Of a stretch of 64,000 nucleotides of DNA, positions 1-11,546 are shown piece after piece; position 1 is the first letter of the stretch, and each line of letters opens with the position of its first letter. The position numbers and the translations under genes are program-made. The notes below the pieces were generated by a model. That model saw only the letters and a program-made list of their open reading frames with translations, made no database searches and was not told the origin of the DNA. The DNA is from Apostichopus japonicus. Taxonomy: Eukaryota; Echinodermata; Holothuroidea; Aspidochirotida; Stichopodidae. The stretch spans positions 6,072,501-6,136,500 of the forward strand of contig NC_092569.1 in assembly GCF_037975245.1 (NCBI RefSeq), given 5' to 3'.

Positions 1-76
1 ATAATTTAATGTATTGACTGCTTCCCTCAATAGTCTTAAAGCTTGGTTCAAACAATCCTTAATACAGAACTCTTAC

Positions 77-302
77 CCTTGGTTCGGCCTTGGCATTCAG
101 TTTATCGACTGTATCCCATATTTTCTTCCAGTCATATTTGCATATAGGTCCAGGCACGTAACCACTCCTGGTGTAGTAACCCGGGTCACACCTCACCCTG
201 TCCCCATCTGTATCTTTACCATCCGTCACCAAGATGATCAGGGCCTGGCACCCTGTGCGTGTCTTACCTCGCAACAGTTCAAACGCTTTCTCAAAGCCTG
301 CC
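77..302 (-). CDS. CACNA2D: CACNA2D coding exon 8 (VWA domain, last in window)
   Basis: 226 bp, starting with the third base of a split lysine codon and ending in phase 0 at AGG/GTAAGA. It encodes AGFEKAFELL, then ALIILVTDGKDTDGD with the last MIDAS aspartate (D380), then a cysteine-containing loop and WDTVDKLNAKAEPRV. The coding sequence continues left of the window. Confidence 0.92.
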
Positions 303-3300
303 CTGTGGAACAAGAAATTAAATATATTGATTGATCAATCTCCTAAAATGGTCTTCAGTTTCAAATCTGCCTTTCTCTCAAATGTCATCTAACAATATCT
401 GACAGTCACCTTAATGAGGAAGAAACCAAGCTTTTATCATTCAGCTTGACAAACTGGAAATGTTACAAAACAGCACCACTGCTGTTAGTGATATGGATGA
501 GTATATAAAGCCATGCCATCAGTACAATAGTAACCTAGCAACCGGGAAGCATGGGTTCCACCCCTGTCGCGCAAAAGTAAGGTGGGTTTTCCACCTGGAG
601 ATATCCATGGTTCAGTCATCTCAAATGGTTTTCCAAATCGTAACAAATCCAAACTGACGTTTTAGTTTCCAGTAGGACCGAGGCATCTTTGAATATATTC
701 ATACTACAGAACGTTCTCACAAACACATGCTCAAGAAATAACACAGAGGTACCATTCTGTAACACTTCAGTGTTGTTCTAACATTACCAGTGCTCACTCT
801 ACAGATGGATAAATTAAGTCCAATAAAACATTTTCTTAAAAATATGGACATACTTTGAGGATAAATGCTGTAAGCAAAAGTTCCATGAATGTTTGATTAT
901 AGCTGGAGTGCATTGTGAGATAGAATGAGTAAGCTGTCTTGCTAGAGATGTGAAAATTACCATAGTTTAAATGCCTTCATCTCCATTGGCTCTTCAGCAG
1001 TACAATTCAGCAGTCCAATTAAGCATTATATTTTCAACAATAACTCTTCAGCAGTATATGCTCTAATTCAAAATGTCTATTTTTTTCAATTACACAAGCA
1101 TTTAATCACGTAAACAAATTGCAATTTGTTTCGATATTTTAGTATCAAATATTATTAAGCATAACTTAACAAACAAAAAAACAAAAAATCTTCTTAAAGT
1201 AAAACTAAAGCACTGCAGAATCTCACACCTTTGCACAGTGATAGGGATGATGGCTGATAGTGGCTGATATATACAGTACTGCTTATAACAACCAGAAAGT
1301 CAACCGGATTATTGATTTCTTGCCAAATTTCACACAAGAACACTTTAAATGTAGACTGTAGACAAGGTTCTTGTAGTTAATAAGATGTATCCACATACCA
1401 AGTATGAAGTGCATCCAAGTTGGGAGTTATTCTGATAACAAGGTTTTCAGACTGACAGAGCTGTCCACCTCGAGTAACCTTTGTTGACTTTAAATGCTGT
1501 TGTACTCAATAGAGTGAACCCACATATGAGGTATCGAACATTGTTGTTATGAATAACTTAGTATCAAATATTATCCAGAATCTATCAACCATATTCAACA
1601 AACAAGAAATCTTCTCAATGTAAAATAAGTCAACGTTTAACACTAGTAAAATATGGAGTTGGCACATCTGTGTGGTTTGGTAAGTGACACATACACTAGC
1701 ATACACTTTACAGCAATGTTCTTTTGGTCACCAAAATTTGCCAAATCTGCTGAGTATTCCTAAAGATAAGATTGCAAGCGATCAAACTAAGTTCACCCTC
1801 ATTTACACAATGATCGGCTACGATTATTTAAGCCAATAATCTGGATTCTATTCCATATAACTGCTAAAAACTTTTGTCGCCAGAATTGTAATTCTGATTA
1901 TATATAATTATATACATGCAAAAAGATAGATCAGAAATTTTCAAAATTTTGAACATTTTTGTCATTATCTGACATTAAATTTGCCTAGAGAATCCAGTTG
2001 CAAACTGCATTTTTTAATGGAATTTTAAAATCTTGTCCTATTGCAAAAATCCATGCCAAATAAAAAAAAGTGCTTTTGTAGAGAAATAATCTACGACTGG
2101 ATAAAACCAAGCGCCATCCATGACCTACTTGAGTTCACTGGTTCCACCGGCTTCCAGCTGATTGGTCTTGGCCATTAGATCTTTGCGATGAGCAGCGGAG
2201 GCTGGAACCAATGAGTCATTCTTACAGCTCATAACCTCGGTGTTGTAGTAATGCCATCTAAACAAGACCAAAGTGAGAGTGATTGAAGAGATACTACCGT
2301 GGCAAGAAATTGTCAAACACATATCAAAGAGAGAAAATGATTCCACACATTGTTCTTTGCAGACCCCTTCTTAACATCTTGTGGAATATCTTACCACAAT
2401 CTCTATCGTGCACTTGATAAGTTTAAAACTTTCAGGTCTCATCTCAAAACCTTCCTCTTTGCTAAGTACTTTAATTAGCAGTGGTTTTTTTCTGTAAAGC
2501 GCTTTGAGATATTCTTTATGTAAAGCGCTATAAAAATGTTTATTATGATTATTATATGATTATTATGATTATGATTATAATATTATTATTATTATTATTA
2601 TCTTGCCCCTCACTTACTTGAGATGAGGTTGATTGATAGTGATTTATCTTTCTGTAGCTATACCTTCAACTACTCTTGGAAGTTTGATCAAAGTGTGTGG
2701 TCTGTGATATCCTCAATTCAATAATATCCTTCAAAAGCTCTACTTTAAAATTATAATCTTCTTGTTGATTTATCCTTGAAACCTGAGTACATGTGAAATA
2801 TTTGTTTTAGTAGCAGTTAATGTTATATATATACTTTGAAGAAATTCATCAAAATGCAAAAAATGAAGAGTACAAGTTCAAAGACAGTCACCAAAAACAA
2901 GCTCTAAGGAATCGATAAATACTTTTTGATCCGGAACAACAGTTGAACTTAAAAAATTCCCAATCTCTGGTATTTTTGTAATGTAAAGATTTACAGACCT
3001 CAGCATGAGCAGTATAAACTATATTCTAATCATTTTGAATAATGAAAGCTTCAAAGAATTGATAAATAAGTTCCTTCCATAATAACCTGGCATCTGTTAG
3101 ATAATAATTGTTCTATGAAATGACAGAGAAGGTCAAACCATAAAAAAAAACATACTTTCCCTCGCCATCCCAATGGCTAGCTCGGGCACAGATGATATTG
3201 ACATAGTCCTGCTTGGTCAGTGTGTTGAGGATGGTTCTGGCCACAGCTGTAGCAATCTCAAACTTCTTACCCATCATGGAGTAGCTGATAATACAGAGAG

Positions 3301-6300
3301 ATTTAAGAACAAGAATATAATTTTATGAAAATTATTGCTTCTGGAAATCTACATATTACTCATTTCATTTCTTGGTATTACATTCACTACATTACACTAC
3401 TTTCAATACTGAGGTTATATTATTTTATCCCCAAATGTCTGACGATTAAACTTACAACTAATGAAGTAAGAACAATCTAAACCCAACAACATGAGGGAAT
3501 TGTGGGTGTGAGGGGGGGGGGGGGTGAGTGGTTGCTGTGTAGCAATGTAAGCTTTTCAGGTTTCCATACCTACGAGAAACAACAAAAAATTAAAATGAGC
3601 TGAGGTTTTGAAAAGTTGGTCACTGCGAAACCAAATTATCTTTACTGTTCCAAAAACTTTGTTTGATGTAATCTACAGACCATTAGCAATGAGCACGACG
3701 ATATTGGGGGGGGGGGGGAGGCAGGTTATTTGGGACAAAAATGAATATCAGAAGTGACCAAAGTAATGTAGCTCTCACTGTTCTGCTCATCTTGACTTTC
3801 TTCAAACATTTTGACTTCTGTTGAAACAATGAAACTGTAACAAAGATGTAAAGTAAGCAAAATAGGCTCACTTATATGACACATACATATCAAAGTTTCC
3901 TACATACCTGCAATCTAGCACAATGACTACATCTTTCGGACCACTCGTTGCTCCTATGTACCACGGACGTATCCTTGGGTCATAGTCGGTGTAGAAACCC
4001 ACAAAGTTGGTCGACCACTCTCTGCCAGGGAAGAATCTTGTGACGCCATCAATGGATCCAAAATACTGCCATCTGCGAGAGACGACAACGACCACATTCA
4101 AATAACGCTGACGAATAATTACTGTACTGACAATGCACAATTATCTATTTGATATAAGTTACTGTATTTCTATGTGTTTACTTACATATTCTACATGTAC
4201 ACATGCTATTTAATTCTATGTAATTACTTAATATATTCTACATGTGCACATGTTATTGTATTTCTATGTATTTATTCATATTCTACATGTCAAATGTATT
4301 GTATTTCTATGTATTTATTCATATTCTACATGTACACATGTTATTGTATTTCTATGTATTTATTCATATTCTACATGTACACATGTTATTGTATTTCTAT
4401 GTATTTATTCATATTTTCTACATGTACACGTTATTGTATTTCTATGTATTTATTCATATTCTACATGTACACATGTTATTGTATTTCTATGTATTTATTC
4501 ATATTCTACATGTCAAATGTATTGTATTTCTATGTATTTATTCATATTCTACATGTACACGTTTTTGTATTTCTATGTATTTATTCATATTCTACATGTA
4601 CACATGTTATTGTAATTCTATGTAATTACTTAATATATTCTACATGTACACATGTTTTTGTATTTCTATGTATTTATTCATATTCTACATGTACACATAT
4701 TATTGTATTTCTATGTATTTATTCATATTCTACATGTACACATGTTATTGTATTTCTATGTATTTACTTATATATTCTACATGAACACATGTTATTGTAT
4801 TTCTATGTATTTACTTATATATTCTACATGTACACATGTTATTGTATTTCTATGTATTTATTCATATTCTACTTGTCAATGTATTGTATTTCTATGTATT
4901 TAATCATATTCTACATGTACACATGTTATTGTATTTCTATGTATTGACTTATATATTCTATATGTACACATGTTATTGTATTTCTATGTATTTATTCATA
5001 TTCTACATGTACACATGTTATTGTATTTCTATGTATTTATTCATATTCTACATGTACACATGTTATTGTAATTCTATGTAATTACTTAATATATTCTACA
5101 TGTACACATGTTATTGTATTTCTATGTATTTATTCATATTCTACATGTACACATGTTATTGTATTTCTATGTATTTATTCATATTCTACATGTACACATG
5201 TTATTGTATTTCTATGTATTTATTCATATTCTACATGTACACATGTTATTGTATTTCTATGTATTGACTTATATATTCTACATGTACACATGTTATTGTA
5301 TTTCTATGTATTTATTCATATTTTACATGTCAAATGTATTGTTTTTCTATGTATTTATTCATATTCTACATGAACACATGTTATTGTATTTCTATAATTT
5401 ACTTATATATTCTACATGTGCACATGTTATTGTATTTCTATGTATTTATTCATATTCTACATGAACACATGTTTTTGTATTTCTATATATTTATTCATAT
5501 ATCTACATGAACACATGTTGTTGTATTTCTGTGTATTTACTCATATATTTACATGGGTTAGACCCCAGGTGGTGCAATATATAGTGCCAGTTTTTCTGAA
5601 TTTTTGGCCAAATTGCATAGAATAATGCCAAATACAAGTTTGATGACAGGTGAACCTGTATATATGTGAGTAGGGGAAATGCTGGTGTGAGAAATCATGA
5701 AATCCACTATTATCCCCACTGGAAATGGTCATTCAAAGTTTAAACAAAACTTCAAGAACAAGGGTAACCTGTAATGGGACAGGCACCCACATATACATAC
5801 ATAAGTTGTAAGCCATTAGGCTTCTCCAACAGCAAATGCGGCTGTTTAGCGATACAAAATATAAACTACCTTCCAGGCAGATTAATATTAACTTATTATT
5901 ATTATTATTATCACAAGAAATGACAAAATTTACACATGATCAAGTAACATAATTCTGTCTGTCTCACCTTAGTTGTGAGTCGTTATTGAAGTTTTCAATA
6001 AATAGCTTTTGAAGGTCATAGCTGTATAGGGTTGTGTTGATAAGGCTTGGCTGGTCGCGTGGAACTTCGTCAGATATCTTGACCACAGAAGATTCATTAG
6101 AAACTTTCTGTTTAAAGTATCTACAAGCAGAATAACAAAATAATACAAACAAACTATTGATTGGTTAAGGTTGCAAACCACAGGTAATGAAATTTTCCTG
6201 AACTATTCCTACACCATTGTCAAAACATAAGTATAAAGTATAAAGTTATAAATGAGCAGCAATATTGGCATCCATCGAAATAGTTTTCCATTTTATCCTT

Positions 6301-9300
6301 TTTTTCTGCAGTCCAAATAGACATTTGATAATCTCACTGAATTCTCCTCTCATTTAGATATTTGATAATCTCACTGAATTCTCCTCTAATTAGACATTTG
6401 ATAATCTCACTGAATTCTCCTCTAATTAGACATTTGATAATCTCACTGAATTCTACTCTAATTAGACATTTGATAATCTCACTGAATTCTCCACTCCTTA
6501 GACATTTGATAATCTCACTGAATTCTCCTCTCATTAGACATTTAATAATCTCACTGAATTCTCCTCTAATTAGACATTTGATAATCTCACTGAATACTCC
6601 ACTCCTTAGACATTTGATAATCTCACTGAATTCTCCTCTCATTTAGACATTTGATAATCTCACTGAATACTCCTCTCATTAGACATTTAATAATCTCACT
6701 GAATTCTCCTCTCATTTAGATATTTGATAATCTCACTGAATACTCCTCTCATTAGACATTTAATAATCTCACTGAATTCTCCTCTCATTTAGACATTTGA
6801 TAATCTCACTGAATTCTCCTCTCATTTAGACATTTGATAATCTCACTGAATTCTCCTCTAATTAGACATTTGATAATCTCACTGAATTCTCCACTCCTTA
6901 GACATTTGATAATCTCACTGAATTCTCCTCTCATTTAGACATTTGATAATCTCACTGAATTCTCCTCTAATTAGACATTTGATAATCTCACTGAATTCTC
7001 CTCTAATTAGACATTTGATAATCTCACTGAATACTCCTCTCATTAGACATTTAATAATCTCACTGAATTCTCCTCTCATTTAGACATTTGATAATCTCAA
7101 TGAATTCTCCTCTCATTTAGACATTTGATAATCTCACTGAATTCTCCTCTAATTAGACATTGGATAATCTCACTGAATTCTCCACTCCTTAGACATTTCA
7201 TAATCTCACTGAATTCTCCTCTCATTTAGACATTTGATAATCTCACTGAATTCTCCTCTAATTAGACATTTGATAATCTCACTGAATTCTCCTCTAATTA
7301 GACATTTGATAATCTCACTGAATTCTCCTCTAATTAGATATTTGATAATCTCACTGAATTCTCCTCTCATTAGACATTTGATAATCTCACTGAATTCTCC
7401 TCTCATTTAGACATTTGATAATCTCACTGAGTTCTCCTCTCATTAGACATTTGATAATCTCACTGAATTCTCCTCTCATTTAGACATTTGATAATCTCAC
7501 TGAATTCTACTCTAATTAGACATTTGATAATCTCACTGAATTCTCCACTCCTTAGACATTTGATAATCTTACTGAATTCTCCTCTCATTTAAACATTTGA
7601 TAATCTCACTGAATTCTCCTCTAATTAGACATTTGATAATCTCACTGAATACTCCACTCCTTAGACATTTGATAATCTCACTGAATTCTCCTCTCATTTA
7701 GACATTTGATAATCTCACTGAATACTCCTCTCATTTAGACATTTGATAATCTCACTGAATTCTCCTCTCATTTAGACATTTGATAATCTCACTGAATTCT
7801 CCTCTAATTAGACATTTGATAATCTCACTGAATTCTCCTCTCATTTAGACATTTGATAATCTCACTGAATTCTCCTCTCATTAGACATTTGATAATCTCA
7901 CTGAATTCTCCTCTCATTTAGACATTTGATAATCTCACTGAATTCTCCTCTAATTAAATATTTGATAATCTCACTGAATTCTCCTCTCATTAGACATTTG
8001 ATAATCTCACTGAATTCTCCTCTCATTAGACATTTGATAATCTCACTGAATTCTCCTCTAATTAGATATTTGATAATCTCAATGAATTCTCCTCTCATTT
8101 AGACATTTGATAATCTCACTGAATTCTCCTCTCATTTAGACATTTGATAATCTCACTGAATTCTCCTCTCATTAGACATTGGATAATCGCACTGAATACT
8201 CCACTCCTTAGACATTTGATAATCTCACTGAATTCTCCTCTCTTTAGACATTGGATAATCTCACTGAATTCTCCTCTCATTTAGACATTTGATAATCTCA
8301 CTGAATTCTCCTCTCATTTAGACATTTGATAATCTCACTGAATTCTCCTCTCATTAGACATTGGATAATCTCACTGAATACTCCACTCCTTAGACATTTG
8401 ATAATCTCACTGAATTCTCCTCTCATTAGACATTGGATAATCTCACTGAATTCTCCTCTCATTTAGACATTTGATAATCTCACTGAATTCTCCTCTCATT
8501 TAGACATTTGATAATCTCACTGAATTCTCCTCTCATTAGACATTTGATAATCTCACTGAATTCTCCTCTCATTTAGACATTTGATAATCTCACTGAATTC
8601 TCCTCTCATGTAGACATTTGATAATCTCACTGAATTCTCCTCTCATTCAGACATTTGATAATCTCACTGAATACTCCTCTAATTAGACATATGATAATCT
8701 CACTGAATTCTCCTCCCATTTAGACATTTGATAATCTCACTAAATTCTCCTCTCATTAGACATTTGATAATCTCACTGAATTCTCCTCCCATTTAGACAT
8801 TTGATAGTCTCACTGAATTCTCCTCTCATTAGACATTTGATAATCTCACTGAATTCTCCTCCCATTTAGACATTTGATAATCTCACTGAATTCTCCTCTC
8901 ATTTAGACATTTGATAATCTCACTGAATTCTCCTCTCATTAGACATTTGATAATCTCACTGAATTCTCCTCTCATTTAGACATTTGATAGTTTCACTGAA
9001 TTCTCCTCTAATTAGACATTTGATAATCTCACTGAATTCTCCTCTAATTAGACATTTGATAATCTCACTGAATTCTCCTCTCATTCAGACATTTGATAAT
9101 CTCACTGAATACTCCTCTAATTAGACATATGATAATCTCACTGAATACTCCTCTAATTAGACATATGATAATCTCACTGAATTCTCCTCCCATTTAGACA
9201 TTTGAAAATCTCACTGAATTCTCCTCTCATTAGACATTTGATAATCTCACTGAATTCTCCTCTCATTTAGACATTTGATAATCTCACTGAATTCTCCTCT

Positions 9301-11546
9301 CATTTAGACATTTGATAGTTTCACTGAATCCTCCTCTGTGTCTAATAATTTTGAGAATCAGAACCTCCTACAAAGAACTTTTGAAGAAACTTTTGGCAGT
9401 TGTACGAGCAAGCTAGATATGGGGGCAATACTACACACCTTTAAAAATATATCAAAAACAAACTTGGGGAGGGATCTTCCATCAATTGGTGCAAAAGAAA
9501 TAAATAGATACATTATGAAATAATTATAGACAATTAGCTATGAAAGCAACACCTTCCACAGTCTCTCCTGACGTGGTTACTGTTCACAATTCTTTCCCCA
9601 ATTAAGAGAGGCGAAGGTGAGATTACTTACGGATGGAAGTTCATTTTGTCAGGTAACCTCCACGGCAGATCTGCATCTTGATAGTACTGTTGAGGGATAT
9701 CTAAAAGTGTACTCTTTTTTTTGATGTACTTTTTAAATTCTGGCTTGGGATTCCTGACAAAGTCATCGTGAAGCCGGACAATTTCATCCGCCAATCTCTG
9801 GAAGACACAATGTAACGATCTTCGCTCATTAGTATATGTACAGGTTTTTTAGTTTCTCACAGACATATGTGATAGATGTATTACCATACGCATTGGACTG
9901 CAATGAATAAAAAATTATGCCCGCAGTGTTCACACACTTTACTCATGACAAACGTCATAAAGATGGGGCACAAAATTGTAACAACTGCACGTGAAATACC
10001 TCCCCCCCCCTCATTAATGTGGTTTTGCGGTTTAGAAACAAATAACCTGCTATGATAGATATTAAAGTAATACAAGTTGTCACTGTTCACATAGACTTTG
10101 AATGCTCTCACCTATATATGGGCTGACACACACAAGTCAAGTTATTTCCTGCCATGATTGCAGTTAAATTTCTCAATGAAACTTCAATCTAATATTAGTA
10201 CCAAACATATAGAGCTCTATACAAACTTTTACTTTTGCTCAACCCTTGCTTACTATCTGGCTGTATTTTCTGTTATCAATTTGTATTACAGAGACGAGTT
10301 CATGGGCACCTGCTTACTGCATTCTCATGGACTCACAAATTTCTAGAGAAGCGACTGGTTTTTGCACCAGATGGGAACAAACACAGAAGATAGGCAAACT
10401 CTTCTCCGATCACTTAACACATCTAATTTCACAATTATTCCGTCGAATAATATGCAGCATATCCCATTTCAATCGTTCAGCTTCAACAATAATTTGGGTC
10501 ATTTCATTTACCTTTATTCTTAATGAGTTTTTTTTTTATATTTAGGTAGCATATCCACTGTTTAACTTTGTTCATGTATATAGTAACATAATACACAACA
10601 TGATAACATCGTGAAAACTAAAGACTTTTTCTTCACTAATATCACAAACAATAATTACCTGAGATGCTTTTTGTTTCTTGATAAAATAGTCACCAAGATA
10701 ATTTTTGACAGTTGCAACGGTCTCGTCGCCATCTTTGTGTTCAAAAGTATAATCAGCGAGGTCATAGAACGACTGGGTACGTTCTGTTCTCAAACCATCG
10801 CTGGCCAGCTACAGAATGAAGACGAAACAAATGATAAAACCTGATATACAATGAATTAAAATAACCCTCTCACCAAGACCGAGGTAGGCTAGCACCTTTT
10901 GAAGCAAAAAAAGCCAGCAAGCATTCTGCTTCCAGGGATAGCAAGTTTGCAACAATCCCTTCTGGTCTGAAAGTGTTAACACTAAACATGCTACCATTTG
11001 CATACATATCATACACAAATGCCTGGCTGGTTATTATTTTGACATTTGCTTATAATTTTTTTAATCTATCTGGGAAGGTAAAATAGTTTTTTGGGAAAGA
11101 GTACTGTTGTAAGGATTCGATATCCAAGCTACTCACCGACTGTACTTTAGCAGTACTGAAGGGTTTTAGTTAGGTCAGGGATGAATCGGATGTGGAATAA
11201 TTTTTTCTGTGTTTGAAGTGGAATATCCTATAATGTTTTACATCTTCAAACTGAAACATACCAACATGATGTTGACTCCTTCCTCAGAAGTATAAATGAC
11301 GTCAAATGGTGATCACAATTCTCACAGGAAATTCATATTAAGACAGATCTCATAGAGTAGATCTATATACCAGCAACTCACCTGCAAGATGTAGTTTTGT
11401 ACCAATGTCGCCCAGTTTTGGACATGCCCTGTAAGCCTCGGCTCTTGATCCCCCTCATTGGAAAAAGTGTAACGAACAGAGTTGAAATCCCAGTTAGCGC
11501 AGCTAATTTTTGCGAATATTAATAGGCATATGATTTTGGCCACCAT
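77..11546 (-). CDS. CACNA2D: Voltage-gated calcium channel alpha-2/delta subunit, N-terminal half (8 exons, 3' end outside window)
   Basis: Auxiliary subunit of voltage-gated calcium channels, an extracellular membrane-anchored protein that promotes channel trafficking. Eight exons join in frame with GT-AG introns: 11382-11546, 10659-10808, 9631-9797, 5968-6120, 3908-4072, 3156-3284, 2129-2257 and 77-302, giving 428 codons. The ATG at 11546 opens a hydrophobic signal peptide (MVAKIICLLIFAKISCA). A VWA_N region follows (about residues 56-235), then a VWA domain with an intact MIDAS metal site: D265-C-S267-Y-S269 (S267 is split between exons 5 and 6), T349 in AGGTSELK and D380 in VTDGKD. The Cache domains and C-terminal anchor lie beyond base 1. 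CACHD1 is the main alternative, but the complete MIDAS and the HYYNTEV-type context fit alpha-2/delta better. Which vertebrate paralogue it matches cannot be decided here. An upstream 5' UTR exon is possible, because an acceptor-like CAACAG sits just before the ATG. Confidence 0.92.
510..665 (+). repeat. Diverged SINE body relic
   Basis: In the intron between exons 7 and 8. The stretch from AGTAAGGTGGGTT through an ATCTCAAATG-like segment lines up by eye with the part just downstream of the tRNA-like head of the SINE at 17101-17400. No tRNA-like head is recognisable here, so this is a decayed or truncated copy of the same family. Confidence 0.4.
666..2128. other. CACNA2D intron, no other feature seen
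   Basis: AT-rich unique-looking sequence with short poly-A and poly-T runs. The short reading frames here show no conserved domain. Confidence 0.6.
2129..2257 (-). CDS. CACNA2D: CACNA2D coding exon 7 (VWA domain)
   Basis: 129 bp, symmetric phase, from acceptor TTTAG to donor CAA/GTAGGT. It encodes WHYYNTEVMSCKNDSLVPAS and then AGGTSEL, which supplies the MIDAS threonine (T349). Confidence 0.92.
2360..2601 (+). mobile_element. 3' end of a non-LTR retrotransposon (CR1/L2-type), truncated
   Basis: Translation with one frame change gives WNILPQSLSC then LDKFKTFRSHLKTFLFAKYF and a stop, the typical C-terminus of CR1/L2-type LINE proteins. A tail follows with two GTAAAGCGCT words around TTTGAGATATTC, then (TTA)n. 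It lies in the CACNA2D intron between exons 6 and 7, antisense to the gene. Only the extreme 3' end is present, as expected of a 5'-truncated insertion. Confidence 0.75.
3156..3284 (-). CDS. CACNA2D: CACNA2D coding exon 6 (VWA domain)
   Basis: 129 bp, symmetric phase, from acceptor ATCAG to donor AAA/GTATGT. The split serine codon completes the MIDAS DCSYS. The exon then encodes MMGKKFEIATAVARTILNTL and the next strand, KQDYVNIICARAS. Confidence 0.93.
3908..4072 (-). CDS. CACNA2D: CACNA2D coding exon 5 (end of VWA_N, start of VWA)
   Basis: 165 bp, symmetric phase, from acceptor CGCAG to donor CAG/GTATGT. It encodes WQYFGSIDGVTRFFPGREW, then the DPRIRPWYIGA segment typical of alpha-2/delta proteins. 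It ends at DVVIVLDC, the first strand of the VWA fold with the first MIDAS aspartate (D265). Confidence 0.93.
4150..5560 (+). repeat. 45-bp minisatellite in CACNA2D intron 4
   Basis: About 31 tandem units read TTGTATTTCTATGTATTTAT then TCATATTCTACATGTACACATG. Variants include a shortened CATGTCAAATG form and units with ACTTATATA in place of ATTCATA. As 45 is a multiple of three, the array is open in several frames and yields long artificial reading frames (CISMYLFIFYMYT repeats) that are not genes. The array starts about 80 bp before the acceptor of exon 5 in genomic terms. Confidence 0.95.
5561..5915 (+). repeat. Probable retroposon tail with (TTA)n
   Basis: The segment ends with AAGCCATTAGGCTTCTCC, GATACAAAATATAAACTACC and then a (TTA)n run, an arrangement like a LINE or SINE 3' end. 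No coding match is visible, so the family is not named. Confidence 0.3.
5968..6120 (-). CDS. CACNA2D: CACNA2D coding exon 4
   Basis: 153 bp, a symmetric exon (two codon bases carried over at each border), from acceptor TTGTAG to donor AAG/GTGAGA. It encodes YFKQKVSNESSVVKI through NNDSQL, part of VWA_N. It stands between the two minisatellite-bearing introns. Confidence 0.9.
6323..9335 (+). repeat. 36/37-bp minisatellite in CACNA2D intron 3
   Basis: About 83 tandem units of AGACATTTGATAATCTCACT followed by GAATTCTCCTCTCATT. Two unit lengths alternate irregularly (36 bp with CATT or AATT, 37 bp with CATTT). Recurrent variants include CCACTCCTT, TGGATAATC and TACTCC. Most units carry an EcoRI word. 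The translated frames on either strand (EFSEIIKCL repeats) are by-products. The array fills most of the 3.5-kb intron between exons 3 and 4. Confidence 0.96.
9631..9797 (-). CDS. CACNA2D: CACNA2D coding exon 3
   Basis: 167 bp, starts in phase 0 and ends after two bases of a codon, from acceptor TTCCAG to donor GTAAGT. It encodes RLADEIVRLHDDF through DLPWRLPDKMNFH. Its upstream neighbour is exon 2; the 36-bp minisatellite lies just downstream in the intron to exon 4. Confidence 0.9.
10659..10808 (-). CDS. CACNA2D: CACNA2D coding exon 2
   Basis: Exactly 50 codons, phase 0 at both ends, from acceptor TGTAG to donor CAG/GTAATT. It encodes the helical region that opens with LASDGLRTERTQSFYDL and ends KKQKASQ. 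Confidence 0.9.
11382..11546 (-). CDS. CACNA2D: CACNA2D coding exon 1 (signal peptide)
   Basis: 55 codons from the ATG to a CAG/GTGAGT donor, ending in phase 0. It encodes the signal peptide and the start of the mature N-terminus (NWDFNSVRYTF). Further in-frame codons lie upstream, including another ATG, but only the ATG at 11546 places a hydrophobic segment at the N-terminus. Confidence 0.85.

Noticed and set aside
4174-5464. Long plus-strand reading frames with CISMYLFIFYMYT repeats
   Set aside because: They arise because the 45-bp minisatellite unit is a multiple of three and lacks stops. They are open in several frames at once and lie in a CACNA2D intron.
6334-8098. Reading frames with EFSEIIKCL or LIISLNSPL repeats
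   Set aside because: By-products of the 36-bp units. They break wherever a 37-bp unit shifts the frame, and they exist on both strands.
4150-9335. CRISPR array
   Set aside because: Units are contiguous without unique spacers, and the DNA is eukaryotic.
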